From: Mycolicibacterium crocinum
GTDB taxonomy: Bacteria > Actinomycetota > Actinomycetes > Mycobacteriales > Mycobacteriaceae
DNA length: 64,000 bases
Direction: 5' to 3'
Assembly: GCF_022370635.2 (NCBI RefSeq)
Contig: NZ_CP092362.2
Span: 4,650,001-4,714,000 of the forward strand
Positions 49,757 to 60,346 of this stretch are shown piece by piece. A program made the translations under genes and the position numbers. How positions within the stretch are numbered: position 1 is the stretch's first letter; every line of letters starts with the position of its first letter. Under the pieces are notes generated by a model. The model did no database searches. It was given only the letters and a program-made list of their open reading frames with translations, and was not told the DNA's origin.

Positions 49757-49807
49757 GACCGCACTCAGAGCGACGTATCGAGCAAGTCTTCGCTCTGGTT
49801 GCGGTCT
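49756..49807. terminator. Interrupted long hairpin between the Rv1255c and Rv1254 orthologues
   Basis: AGACCGCA (49756-49763) and AGAGCGA (49767-49773) pair with TCGCTCT (49790-49796) and TGCGGTCT (49800-49807), with a matching 3-base internal loop (CTC/GGT) on each side. It fills the 62-base gap between convergent genes and is a good bidirectional terminator candidate. Confidence 0.55.
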
Positions 49808-49818
49808 GAACGCACGTA

Positions 49819-50954
49819 CTAAGTACGCACGCGCGTCAACCGGTGCAGCAGCCACGCCACCGGGATCGTCATGATCAGCGTGACCACGAACAGCGCGGGC
49901 GCCGATCCGGTGTAGACCGGCCAGCGCAGCACCTCCACCATCGCGATCTCCATGACGACCAGGTGGACCAGGAAGATCTCGTAGGAGATCTCGCCCAGCC
50001 ACACCATCGGCCGGGTGGCCAAAGCCCGTGCGTACCAGCCACGGTTGCCCAGAGCCAACGGCGCCACAACGAGAGTCGCGATCGCGGCGTAGAACACGGT
50101 CTTCACCAGCGCCTCGGTCAACCCCGTCGGCGACGTGGTCGGCTCGCCGGCGATCGGCGTGGACACGATCATGAAGCTGACCACCGCCAGTGGCAGCACG
50201 ATGAAGCCGAAGACTCGAACTCCCATGGCCTGCAACACCGTCAGCAGCATGCCGCCGATGAACCAGGCCAGATAGCCGGGCAGCCACAGCCGGGCGCCGC
50301 TGGGCAGGAAGTCGGTCGTATGCACCAGGATCATCCACGCGGGGCTCATCAGCGCGAGCACCCCGAGTCCGGTCAGCAGAAGGCCGGGACGCCACCGCCG
50401 CCGACACACCACGACCAGCAGCAGCCACGCTAGAACAGGCAGCGCGACGTAGAACGCGACCTCGACCGCCAGACTCCACATCTGCGTCAGTCCTTGGTGC
50501 AGATAACCGTCGAACATGTAGTTGTCGGTGTAGATCTGCGTCAGAGTTAGGTTGCGCAGCAAGCCAATCCAGGTGTGGCCGGGATTTGGCCCGGCGGTAC
50601 GGAAGTGGTAGATCAAGTAGGCCGCCAGCACCGTGATGACGTAGGCCGGCATGATGCGGCGCACCCGGTGCCGCCCGTAGCGGCGTATCGAGGGCGCCGA
50701 CCGTCCGGCCGCCGCGGCACGCACCCATGGGCCGAACAGCAGGTACCCCGACAGCACGAAGAAGATCGGCACGCCGATCTCCAGCCGCGAATACACCAGT
50801 CCCACAAAGCCGTGGGTGTACTTGCCGGTCGTGTAGGCGGCGTGCGTGCCAAGCACCAGCAGCGCGGCGACCGCACGAACACCGGTCAGCGAGCCGACCC
50901 GGTCGACGCCCGAGACTGATTCCAGTCCGCCCTGGTCGACCTGGCTGGACGCGA

Positions 50955-50958
<4 letters not shown>
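49819..50958 (-). CDS. Acyltransferase 3 family membrane protein, Rv1254 orthologue
   Basis: A 379-residue integral membrane acyltransferase (PF01757; Rv1254 has 383) with about ten hydrophobic segments. The N-terminal GSLTGVRAVAALLVLGTHAAY carries the catalytic His after the first helix. PIFFVLSGYLLFGPWVRAAA is the signature following TM2, and the YVITVLAAYLIYH helix follows. Members O-acetylate or acylate sugars, antibiotics or cell-envelope glycans, using acyl donors on the cytoplasmic side. Its start overlaps the deaD stop by 4 bases, so the two are coupled. The acceptor is unknown. Confidence 0.88.
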
Positions 50959-52661
<1,703 letters not shown>

Positions 52662-52711
52662 CGGACCTGCAGTCTACTGCCGCAGCGTGCCGTAACCCGC
52701 TTCCGCGTGGG

Positions 52712-53278
52712 ATGGCCGGTACCGTCGCCCCTGTGTGGGATCGCCTACAGATAGCTGCGGCGGCAGTCGCGCTGGCCGCCGCACTCGCGGGCTGTAGCTC
52801 CGGTGACTCGACGGTGGCCAAGACTCCGCAGCCGACCTCGAGTGCGGTGACCACGACCGAAGCGCCCCCGCCGCCGCCCCCTCCGACGACCACAACACCG
52901 CCGCCGGATCCGTGCGCGGTGAACCTCGCGGCGCCGGCCATCGCGCAGACCGTGTCCGAACTTCCCCGCGACCCGAACAGCAACCAGGGCTGGTACCCCG
53001 TGCCGATCGCCGGCAATTACAACGAGTGCGCGCAGCTCTCGGCGATCATCATCAAGGCCAACACCAACGCCGACAATCCCAACACCCGCGCGGTGATGTT
53101 CCACCTCGGCAAGTTCATCCCCACCGGGGTGCCCGACACGTACGGGTTCAACGGTGTCGACACGACGCAGAGCACCGGGGACACCGTCGCGCTGACCTAC
53201 GTCAACGGCCTGGGTTTGCAGAGCGTGGTGAAGTTCCGCTGGAACGGCAACGGTGTGGAGCTGATCGGCAACGGCTGA
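52712..53278 (+). CDS. lprE: Lipoprotein LprE
   Basis: A 188-residue lipoprotein very similar to M. tuberculosis LprE (202). The signal peptide leads to the lipobox LAGC, then SSGDSTVAKTP, a Pro/Thr-rich linker and a conserved LppP/LprE domain (CAVNLAAPAIAQTV, NYNECAQLSAIIIKANTNA, VMFHLGKFIP). Two cysteines in the mature part may form a disulfide. The ATG at 52712 matches the M. tuberculosis N-terminus. A GTG at 52733, still upstream of the signal core, has a TANNNT element (TACCGT) 7 bases before it and could be the real leaderless start. Confidence 0.88.
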   Translation: MAGTVAPVWDRLQIAAAAVALAAALAGCSSGDSTVAKTPQPTSSAVTTTEAPPPPPPPTTTTPPPDPCAVNLAAPAIAQTVSELPRDPNSNQGWYPVPIAGNYNECAQLSAIIIKANTNADNPNTRAVMFHLGKFIPTGVPDTYGFNGVDTTQSTGDTVALTYVNGLGLQSVVKFRWNGNGVELIGNG

Positions 53279-53290
53279 CGCCGGTCCGGG

Positions 53291-53683
53291 CTACGCGACG
53301 GCGAGCACACCGTTCATGCTGGCGTGGTACTTGCAGTGGAACGGATAGGTGCCGGGCGTCGTCGGGGCCGTCAGGGTCTCCGTACCTCCGCCGCCCGATA
53401 TCCGGACGTCGAACAGATTGTTCTCGTCGGCCGTGACGGTGTGATTCGCGGAGTCCTTGTTGACGATCGTCAACTGTTGCCCTGGTTTGACCGATGGCGG
53501 CACCGTGTAGCTCATGTTCGAGATGACGATTTCGCTCCCGGGCGCCGGGGCGGTACTCGTCACGACGGGTAGCGGCGTCAGCGGCGCAGCAGATTGCGCC
53601 GGCGGCTGGCTGCCGCCTCCACACCCGCTCAACACCGCAGCGGCAAGCAAGGATGACGACATCAGCATTACCAAGCGCCCCAT
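53291..53683 (-). CDS. Cupredoxin-domain lipoprotein
   Basis: A 130-residue exported lipoprotein. The signal MGRLVMLMSSSLLAAAVL ends in an SGC lipobox. A short Pro/Ala linker precedes a plastocyanin-like cupredoxin domain with a complete type 1 copper site: His in NHTVTAD, then Cys, His and Met in FHCKYHASM (C-x2-H-x3-M). It should carry electrons or store copper on the outer face of the membrane. The ATG at 53683 has GGAGG at 7-8 bases, so an in-frame ATG 15 bases upstream is not used. It converges on lprE with a 12-base gap. Confidence 0.88.
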   Translation of the reverse strand: MGRLVMLMSSSLLAAAVLSGCGGGSQPPAQSAAPLTPLPVVTSTAPAPGSEIVISNMSYTVPPSVKPGQQLTIVNKDSANHTVTADENNLFDVRISGGGGTETLTAPTTPGTYPFHCKYHASMNGVLAVA

Positions 53684-53778
53684 GATCTTTCCTCCCACAC
53701 GTATGGTACGAGCCTCCGCACGGCACGGTTCGCCAAATGCGCATAGTCGCCATGAACGAGAACGTCGTAGCCCGCGCC

Positions 53779-53784
53779 TAGAGT
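53779..53784 (+). promoter_or_regulatory. Predicted -10 of the nuclease-helicase gene (leaderless)
   Basis: TAGAGT fits TANNNT and ends 6 bases before the GTG start at 53791. No Shine-Dalgarno is present. Confidence 0.5.
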
Positions 53785-53790
53785 GAGTCT

Positions 53791-56700
53791 GTGTTCGTCA
53801 CCGACGACCGCGTCGTCTACAGCGCCTCCGACCTCGCCGCCGCCGCGCGGTGCGAATACGCGTTGCTGCGCGCCTTCGATGCCAAGCTGGGCCGCGGCCC
53901 GGCGGTGTCGGTGGAAGACGAGCTCCTGGCCCGCACCGCGGAGCTTGGCGACCAGCACGAGCAGCGGCACCTCGACGAGCTGCGATCGCTCTCCGATGTC
54001 GCGGTCATCGGCAGGCCGTCGTATTCGGTCGCCGGGCTGACCGCCGCCGCGACCGCCACTCTCGATGCCGTCGAACGTCGTGCTCCCGTCATCTATCAGG
54101 CCGCGATGTTCGACGGCCGCTTCGTCGGTTTCGGCGACTTCCTCGTCCTCGACGGCGACGAGTACCGGTTGCGTGACACCAAGCTGGCCCGGTCGGTGAA
54201 GGTAGAGGCGCTGCTGCAGCTGGCCGCCTACGCCGAGACGCTCGGCGCCGCAGGCGTCGCCGTCCACGACGAGGTGGAACTGGTGCTCGGCAATGGTGCG
54301 ACGAGCGCCTACCGCGTCGACGAACTGCTGCCGGTCTACCGTTCCCGTCGCGCCGAACTGCAGGACCTGCTGGATCGCCACCTCGCCGGCCACGTGCCGG
54401 TCAGCTGGGCCGACGAGACCGTGCGAGCGTGCATGCGCTGCCCGGAATGCGAGATGCAGGTCCGCGAGCAGGATGACCTGCTGCTGGTGGCCGGCATGCG
54501 AGTCAGCCAGCGCGCGCGGCTGATCGAGGCCGGCATCACCACCGTCCATCAGCTGGCTTCGCACGACGGTCCGGTGCCCGAGATGGCGGCCCGGATGGTC
54601 GCTACGCTGCGCGGTCAGGCCAGGCTGCAGATCGCACCGCGACAGGACGGCAAGCCGCCGTACGAGGTGGTCGACCCGCAGCCGCTGATGCTGCTGCCGG
54701 ATCCCGACAAGGGGGACCTGTTCTTCGATTTCGAGGGTGACCCGCTGTGGACGGCCGACGGTACCGACTGGGGTTTGGAGTACATGTTCGGCGTGCTCGG
54801 CGCGGGCGGGGACTTCCGCCCGCTGTGGGCCCACGACCGACGCCAGGAACGCAAGGCGCTCAAGGCTTTTCTGGACATGGTGCGCAAGCGCCGCAAGCGA
54901 TACCCGAAGATGCACATCTACCATTACGCGGCATATGAGAAGACGGCGTTGCTGCGTCTGGCCGGCCGCTATGGCGAGGGCGAGAACGAAGTCGACGACC
55001 TGTTGCGCAACGGTGTGCTGGTCGATCTGTATCCGCTGGTGCGCAAGAGCATTCGGGTTGGCACCGAGAACTACAGCCTGAAGTCTCTCGAGCCGCTGTA
55101 CATGGGTGCTGAACTACGGGGCGGCGACGTCACCACCGCCACCGACTCGATCACGGAGTACGCCCGCTACTGCGAGTTACTCGCCGACGGCAACGCCGAC
55201 GAAGCCGCGACGGTGCTCAAGCAGATCGAGGACTACAACCTCTACGACTGCCGGTCCACCAGGATCCTGCGGGACTGGTTGCTGCAGCGCGCTTTTGAGG
55301 CCGGGGTGCCGCCGCTGGGCGCACAGCCGGTCACCGACGGCGGGGAGGTCGATGTCGACGACGAACTGGCGCGGACCTTGGGCGCCTTCGCCGGAGACGA
55401 CCTCACCGGACGCACTCCAGAGCAGCGCGCGGTCGCGATGATCGCCGCCGCCCGCGGCTACCACCGCCGCGAGGACAAGCCGTTCTGGTGGGGACACTTC
55501 GATCGGCTCAACAGCCCGGTCGACGAATGGTCCGACACGCCAGGGGTTTTCCTCGCCGACGACGTGACCGTCGAGACGGAGTGGAACGTCCCGCCGCGCG
55601 CCCGCAAACAGCAGCGGCGGCTGCTGTTGACCGGCTCGATCGCGGCGGGTGAACTCGACCGCGACATGTATGCGATGTATCACCCGCCGACCCCGGCCGG
55701 GCTGTCGGACGACCCCGAGCGGCGCGCCTACTCGTCGGTCACCGTGCTGGAGTGTGACGATCCGGCCGCACCGACCGAGGTGTTGGTGATGGAGCGAGAA
55801 CCGAAGAGCGGCGGGGTGTTCGACGCGGTGCCGTTCGCCTTGACTCCGGGGCCGCCGTTTCAGACCAAGGCGCTGCGCGAGTCGATCGACGCGGCGGCGG
55901 CGCAGATCGCGGCCGGCCTGCCCACCCTGCCGCAGTCCGCTGTCGTCGACATCCTGCTGCGACGACCGCCGCGCACCGGGGGGCCGCTGCCGCGGACCGA
56001 GGACTGTGTCGGAAACATCACCGCCGCACTGCTGGCGCTGGATTCGTCGTACGTGGCGGTGCATGGTCCACCCGGCACCGGCAAGACGCACACCGCAGCC
56101 CGGGTGATCGCCACACTGGTCAACGAGCACCGCTGGCGCATCGGCGTCGTCGCGCAGTCACATGCCGTGGTGGAGAACCTATTTCGGGACATCATCGGCG
56201 CCGGCGTGGACTCGGCTCTGGTGGCCAAGAAACGTGGCGGCAGCGGACCGTGGACAGAGATCGACGAAAAGACGTACCCCGCGTTCATCGCCGACAACGA
56301 CGGTTGCGTGATCGGCGGCACGGCATGGGATTTCGCGAACTCATCGCGCGTGCCGTCGGCCGGTCTCGACCTGCTGGTCATCGAGGAAGCCGGTCAGTTC
56401 TGTCTGGCCAACACCATCGCCGTCGCGCAGTCGGCCCGGAATCTGCTGCTGCTCGGCGATCCGCAGCAACTCCCTCAGGTCAGCCAGGGCACCCACCCCG
56501 AACCGGTGGATGCCTCGGCGCTCGGCTGGCTGGTCGACGGGCAGCACACGCTGCCCGAGGAACTCGGCTATTTCCTGGACCGCTCCTACCGGATGCATCC
56601 GGCGGTGTGCGCGGCGGTGTCCCGGCTCTCCTATGACAACCGGCTGCATTCGGTCGAGCAGCGCACCGCCGCCCGACGCCTCGACGGAGTCCGGCCCGGG

Positions 56701-57177
56701 GTGCAGGTGCTGACCGTCGACCATGACGGCAACTCGACTGACAGCCGCGAAGAGGCAGAAGCCATCGTCGTCGCGATCATGGGCATGCTGGGATCGGACT
56801 GGACCGACGAGGACGGCACCCGGCCGCTGACCGCCGCCGACGTCTTGATCGTCACGCCGTACAACGCGCAGGTGGTGCTGCTGCGCCGGTTGCTCGACGC
56901 GGCCGGATTGGCCGATGTGCAGGCCGGCACGGTGGACAAATTCCAGGGCCGGCAGGCCCCGGTGGTGTTCGTGTCGCTGGTGGCCTCGTCGATCGCCGAG
57001 GTGCCGCGCGGAATTTCGTTCCTGCTCAACCGCAATCGCCTGAACGTCGCGGTGAGCCGGGCCAAGTACGCGGCGGTGATCGTCCGGTCGGCGATGCTGA
57101 CCGAGTATCTGCCGTCGACCCCGGCGGGGTTGGTGGAGTTGGGGGCTTTTCTCGCGATGTGTGATAAACCCACTTAA
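53791..57177 (+). CDS. RecB-like Fe-S nuclease fused to UPF1-like helicase, Rv1251c orthologue
   Basis: A 1128-residue DNA/RNA processing enzyme (Rv1251c has 1139). The N-terminal TM0106-type RecB-like nuclease has the catalytic segment YRLRDTKLAR (Asp-x-Lys near residue 130) and VEALLQLAAYAETL. Cys20 and the cluster Cys214-x2-Cys217-x2-Cys220 (CMRCPEC) are spaced as in 4Fe-4S AddB/Dna2-type nucleases. A middle RNase H-like segment follows (LFFDFEGDP near 310). The C-terminal superfamily 1 helicase has Walker A GPPGTGKTHTA near 759, a Walker B-like LLVIEEAGQF near 868, and VTPYNAQVV plus QGRQAPVVFVSLV later. The GTG start is predicted leaderless. Confidence 0.9.
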   Translation: MFVTDDRVVYSASDLAAAARCEYALLRAFDAKLGRGPAVSVEDELLARTAELGDQHEQRHLDELRSLSDVAVIGRPSYSVAGLTAAATATLDAVERRAPVIYQAAMFDGRFVGFGDFLVLDGDEYRLRDTKLARSVKVEALLQLAAYAETLGAAGVAVHDEVELVLGNGATSAYRVDELLPVYRSRRAELQDLLDRHLAGHVPVSWADETVRACMRCPECEMQVREQDDLLLVAGMRVSQRARLIEAGITTVHQLASHDGPVPEMAARMVATLRGQARLQIAPRQDGKPPYEVVDPQPLMLLPDPDKGDLFFDFEGDPLWTADGTDWGLEYMFGVLGAGGDFRPLWAHDRRQERKALKAFLDMVRKRRKRYPKMHIYHYAAYEKTALLRLAGRYGEGENEVDDLLRNGVLVDLYPLVRKSIRVGTENYSLKSLEPLYMGAELRGGDVTTATDSITEYARYCELLADGNADEAATVLKQIEDYNLYDCRSTRILRDWLLQRAFEAGVPPLGAQPVTDGGEVDVDDELARTLGAFAGDDLTGRTPEQRAVAMIAAARGYHRREDKPFWWGHFDRLNSPVDEWSDTPGVFLADDVTVETEWNVPPRARKQQRRLLLTGSIAAGELDRDMYAMYHPPTPAGLSDDPERRAYSSVTVLECDDPAAPTEVLVMEREPKSGGVFDAVPFALTPGPPFQTKALRESIDAAAAQIAAGLPTLPQSAVVDILLRRPPRTGGPLPRTEDCVGNITAALLALDSSYVAVHGPPGTGKTHTAARVIATLVNEHRWRIGVVAQSHAVVENLFRDIIGAGVDSALVAKKRGGSGPWTEIDEKTYPAFIADNDGCVIGGTAWDFANSSRVPSAGLDLLVIEEAGQFCLANTIAVAQSARNLLLLGDPQQLPQVSQGTHPEPVDASALGWLVDGQHTLPEELGYFLDRSYRMHPAVCAAVSRLSYDNRLHSVEQRTAARRLDGVRPGVQVLTVDHDGNSTDSREEAEAIVVAIMGMLGSDWTDEDGTRPLTAADVLIVTPYNAQVVLLRRLLDAAGLADVQAGTVDKFQGRQAPVVFVSLVASSIAEVPRGISFLLNRNRLNVAVSRAKYAAVIVRSAMLTEYLPSTPAGLVELGAFLAMCDKPT

Positions 57178-58530
57178 GTGAGTTCCTCGCTGCCCGAACG
57201 ACTCCAGGCCATTGTGGGTGCCGCGCACGTCGTCACCGACGCCGACGTCCTCGACGGCCGCAGCGTCGACCACACCGGGCGCTATCGCGGTAAGGCCAGC
57301 GCGCTGGTGCGGCCCGGTTCGGCCGACGAGGTCGCCGCGGTGCTGCGGGAGTGCCGCGACGCCGGGGTGTCGGTGACGGTCCAGGGCGGGCGCACCTCGC
57401 TGGTGGCCGGCACCGTGCCCGAGCATGACGACGTACTGCTCTCGACCGAGCGGCTGACGGAGATCGGTGAGGTGGACGTCGTCGAGCGGCGGATCCGGGT
57501 GGGGGCCGGGGTGACGGCGGCTGCAGTGCAGCGCGCGGCGGCAGCGGCCGGACTGCTGTTCGGAGTCGATCTCGCAGCACGTGATTCGGCCACTGTCGGC
57601 GGAATGGCATCTACCAACGCGGGCGGCCTGCGCACCGTGCGCTACGGCAACATGGGTGAGCAGGTGCTCGGTCTGGATATCGCGCTGCCCGACGGGTCGG
57701 TGGTGCACCGGCACAGCCAGGTGCGCGCCGACAACACCGGCTACGACCTGGCGTCGTTGTTCATCGGAGCTGAAGGCACCCTGGGGGTGATCACCGGTCT
57801 GGATCTGCGGCTGCATCCGGTGTCGGCGCATCGGGTGACAGCGATCTGCGGCTTCGATGACCTCGACGCACTGGTGACCGCGGGCAGAGCCTTGCGCGAC
57901 ACCGAATCCATTGCGGCCCTTGAACTCGTCGACGGCCGCTCGGCGGCGCTGGCCGCCGAGCATCTGGACGTACCCGTGCCGACCACCGGGGACTGGCTGC
58001 TGCTGATCGAACTGGCCGGCGAGACCGATCTGACCGAGCGGCTGGCCGATGCGCTCGAAGACGCCGAGCTGGCCGGTGAGCCCGCTGTCGGCGTGGACAG
58101 CACTGCGCAGCAGCGGCTGTGGCAGGTCCGCGAGTCGACCGCAGAGGTCGTCGGATTGTTCTGTCCGCCACTGAAATTCGATGTCTCGCTGCCGCTGTCA
58201 GTGATTTCGACGTTCGCGGCCGCTTCCGCCGCACTGGTCGCCGAGCATGCGCCCGAGGCGATCCCGGTGTTGTTCGGCCACATCGGCGAAGGCAATCTGC
58301 ATCTGAACGTGCTGCGCTGCGGCGCCGAGCAGGAATCGCACCTGTACGCCGCGATGATGGAACTCATTGCAGCACATGGCGGTAACGTCAGCTCCGAGCA
58401 TGGGGTTGGCAGCCGCAAACGCCACTACCTCGGCATGGCGCGCACTGACGAGGACATCGCCGCAATGCGCACGATCAAGGCGGCCTTCGACCCGACGGGC
58501 TATCTGAATCCGGCGGTGCTGTTCGACTGA
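57178..58530 (+). CDS. FAD-linked oxidase (GlcD/D-lactate dehydrogenase-like)
   Basis: A 450-residue PCMH-type flavoprotein, a paralogue of the enzyme at 41062. The FAD-binding segments are VTVQGGRTSLVAGTVPEHDDVLLS near residue 67 and GGMASTNAGGLRTVRYGNMG near 141. The C-domain has LFGHIGEGNLHLNVL and SSEHGVGSRKRHYL with the catalytic histidines. It should oxidise a 2-hydroxy acid and pass electrons to quinone or a cytochrome. The GTG starts immediately after the helicase stop codon, so they may be translationally coupled despite unrelated roles. It converges on the thioesterase gene. Confidence 0.85.
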   Translation: MSSSLPERLQAIVGAAHVVTDADVLDGRSVDHTGRYRGKASALVRPGSADEVAAVLRECRDAGVSVTVQGGRTSLVAGTVPEHDDVLLSTERLTEIGEVDVVERRIRVGAGVTAAAVQRAAAAAGLLFGVDLAARDSATVGGMASTNAGGLRTVRYGNMGEQVLGLDIALPDGSVVHRHSQVRADNTGYDLASLFIGAEGTLGVITGLDLRLHPVSAHRVTAICGFDDLDALVTAGRALRDTESIAALELVDGRSAALAAEHLDVPVPTTGDWLLLIELAGETDLTERLADALEDAELAGEPAVGVDSTAQQRLWQVRESTAEVVGLFCPPLKFDVSLPLSVISTFAAASAALVAEHAPEAIPVLFGHIGEGNLHLNVLRCGAEQESHLYAAMMELIAAHGGNVSSEHGVGSRKRHYLGMARTDEDIAAMRTIKAAFDPTGYLNPAVLFD

Positions 58531-58542
58531 TCGCGCCCAAGC

Positions 58543-58588
58543 TGCAGGTGTTGTACACGTTTCGCGAGTAGAGGCGCGAACAAGTGCA
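58543..58588. terminator. Intergenic hairpin, copy B of the dispersed 46-base element
   Basis: TGCAGGTGTT (58543-58552) and AACAAGTGCA (58579-58588) are imperfect inverted repeats (8 of 10). Inside them, TTCGCG (58561-58566) and CGCGAA (58575-58580) pair exactly. Its reverse complement aligns with 37823-37868 over the same 46 bases. Like copy A it lies between convergent stop codons. Confidence 0.5.
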
Positions 58589-58602
58589 GTCTCGACGCGG
58601 GC

Positions 58603-59409
58603 CTACCGCGGCCGCACCAGCACCGACTGCTGGATCACGCCGACCGCACCGTCGTCGTCGAACAGCGTGCCGACCGTCGTCCCCACTCCATCGGGCCCGT
58701 ACATCGTCTCGGCGCGCACACCGATCCACTCGCCGGCCGGCACCCGGTGCACATGCACCGCCAGGTCGGTGTTGAGGAAGGTGTACTTTCTGATGTCGAT
58801 CTTGCTGCCGATCCCGTTCGCGCAGTCGGCGACGGCGGACAGCCGCTCCAGCGGCGTCATCTCCTCGCCCTGCACCAGATCGACCAGCGGCCGCAGCCAC
58901 GACTCCCCCGGCCCCGGCGCCAGCGGCTTGGTCAACCAGAGCCACTCCAGGCTGTGCACGTAGTTGCGATCGAAGTTGTCCGCGAGGTTGCGGTTCACAC
59001 CCTGCGAGCGCGGCGGCAGCGGCGCGACCGGCGCCGATAGCAGTGCCTCGGTGTCCAGCGTCAGCATTCGCCAGCCGCTGGCCCGGGCGACCGGACGCGG
59101 CTGACCATCGGGTCCCATCCCCAGCATCTCGGCGGACACCAATTCGATTTGCTTACCGCCACGTTCGAGCTTCGCACTGACCCAGAGATCGCCCTCGGCG
59201 GGCACCGGCCCCAGCAGATCCACGACGACGCGGCTGAGCCGGGTGTCGTCACGGCGCTGGCAGCGCTCCAGGGCCCGCACCAACAACGCCGACACCGGCC
59301 CGGCGTGCTGGATGTGCGACGTCCACGTGCTGCGAACCAGATCGGTGGCCCGGAACTTCTCCCCGCGCGAATCATCGGGGTCGACGAGTTCGTAGTAGCT
59401 GTCAGTCAT
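58603..59409 (-). CDS. Acyl-CoA thioesterase family protein (TesB-like double hotdog)
   Basis: A 268-residue protein with the tandem hotdog architecture of TesB-like thioesterases. The first half has TWTSHIQHAGPVSALLVRALER near residue 29 and VVVDLLGPVPAEGDLWV. The second half has SLEWLWLTKPLAPGPGESWLRP and YTFLNTDLAVHVHRVPAGEWIGV, corresponding to the conserved HGG-like and hydrophobic core positions. It would release free CoA from an acyl-CoA intermediate. The ATG at 59409 has AAAGGTGA upstream and lies 2 bases from the lactonase stop, so it is the second gene of a two-gene transcript. Confidence 0.8.
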   Translation of the reverse strand: MTDSYYELVDPDDSRGEKFRATDLVRSTWTSHIQHAGPVSALLVRALERCQRRDDTRLSRVVVDLLGPVPAEGDLWVSAKLERGGKQIELVSAEMLGMGPDGQPRPVARASGWRMLTLDTEALLSAPVAPLPPRSQGVNRNLADNFDRNYVHSLEWLWLTKPLAPGPGESWLRPLVDLVQGEEMTPLERLSAVADCANGIGSKIDIRKYTFLNTDLAVHVHRVPAGEWIGVRAETMYGPDGVGTTVGTLFDDDGAVGVIQQSVLVRPR

Positions 59410-59411
59410 GC

Positions 59412-60260
59412 TCACCTTTCGATTGACGGAAAGCCCGCGCCCGGGATCTCGACCCTGACCGTGTCGACGCACGAGTGCCGGGTACCGACGAGCCGCTGCG
59501 GATATGCATCCGAGGCCGAAACCAAGAACAGGGTGCGCCGGTCCGGACCGCCGAGCATGCAGGCGATCGCCGCACGGTCACCGATGTCGACGCGATCGGT
59601 GACCTCGCCGCCCGCCACGACCCGCTCGAACTGATGCGCCAACGTCATCGACGTCCACACCCCGCCGGCCCCATCGAGCGCGATCCCGTCCGGTGGCCCG
59701 TCGAGGCCATCGGCGAATACCCGCCGCCCGGACAGCCCGCCGTCGGCGTCGACGTCATAGGCGGTCAGCCGCCGCCCGATCGACTCGGCGACGATCAGGG
59801 TGCCGCCGTCCGGGGTGATCACCATGCCGTTGGGAAAGTCGAGGCCGTCGGCGACCACCGTCACCGAGTCGTCGAAATCGAGCCGGGCGATGATGCCGCC
59901 CTCGCGCGCCTGCGATCCGATGTACGCCCGGCCGTGCCCGTCGACCACCATGTCGCCGAGGTTGGCCGGGGCGATCGCGGAGAGGTCGGCGATCTGGGTG
60001 ACGACATCCCCGTCATAACCCAGCACCACACGGTCTTCGGTGGAGACAATCAACAGCGTGCCATCGGGACGGAACCCCAAACCGGCCGGCGCGTGACCGG
60101 GCAGCGCCAGCGTGGTCACCGACCCGTCCAGGGTGATCGTGTGCACGGCCTCGCCGAGCATGTCGGACACCCACAGCAGGCCTTCGAACCAGCGCGGGCC
60201 TTCGCCGAAGCAGAATCCACTGGCAAGCTGAGCGCGGGACGGGGAGCCGAGGACCGTCAT
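59412..60260 (-). CDS. SMP-30/gluconolactonase-family lactonase
   Basis: A 282-residue six-bladed beta-propeller of the SMP-30/gluconolactonase/LRE family. Calcium/zinc-binding and blade segments are visible: FCFGEGPRWFEGLLWVSDM (residues 16-34, with the metal-ligand Glu), ADGLDFPNGMVITPDGGTLIVAES near 140 and FADGLDGPPDGIALDGAGGVW near 190. It would hydrolyse a sugar lactone or another lactone. AAAGG precedes the ATG. The divergent operon includes a Baeyer-Villiger-type monooxygenase, which makes lactones or esters from ketones, so the two may act in sequence. That link is inference. Confidence 0.85.
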   Translation of the reverse strand: MTVLGSPSRAQLASGFCFGEGPRWFEGLLWVSDMLGEAVHTITLDGSVTTLALPGHAPAGLGFRPDGTLLIVSTEDRVVLGYDGDVVTQIADLSAIAPANLGDMVVDGHGRAYIGSQAREGGIIARLDFDDSVTVVADGLDFPNGMVITPDGGTLIVAESIGRRLTAYDVDADGGLSGRRVFADGLDGPPDGIALDGAGGVWTSMTLAHQFERVVAGGEVTDRVDIGDRAAIACMLGGPDRRTLFLVSASDAYPQRLVGTRHSCVDTVRVEIPGAGFPSIER

Positions 60261-60286
60261 GCCGTACCTTTACAAAACATCGCACA

Positions 60287-60311
60287 AGTGTCACGCTCCG
60301 TACGTGGCACT
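60287..60311. promoter_or_regulatory. Inverted repeat operator in the lactonase/dehydrogenase divergent promoter
   Basis: AGTGTCACG (60287-60295) and CGTGGCACT (60303-60311) are inverted repeats with 8 of 9 matches around a 7-base spacer, in the 86-base gap between divergent starts. No regulator gene is in the window for it; one may lie beyond the right edge. Confidence 0.45.
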
Positions 60312-60346
60312 GTCAACGACCCACGCGTTATCGGAGGCCTGAGCCT

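Noticed and set aside
56341..57963. A 540-codon minus-strand frame spanning the end of the helicase and the start of the FAD oxidase
   Set aside because: It crosses two good genes in antisense and has no motif; codon bias fits the plus-strand genes.
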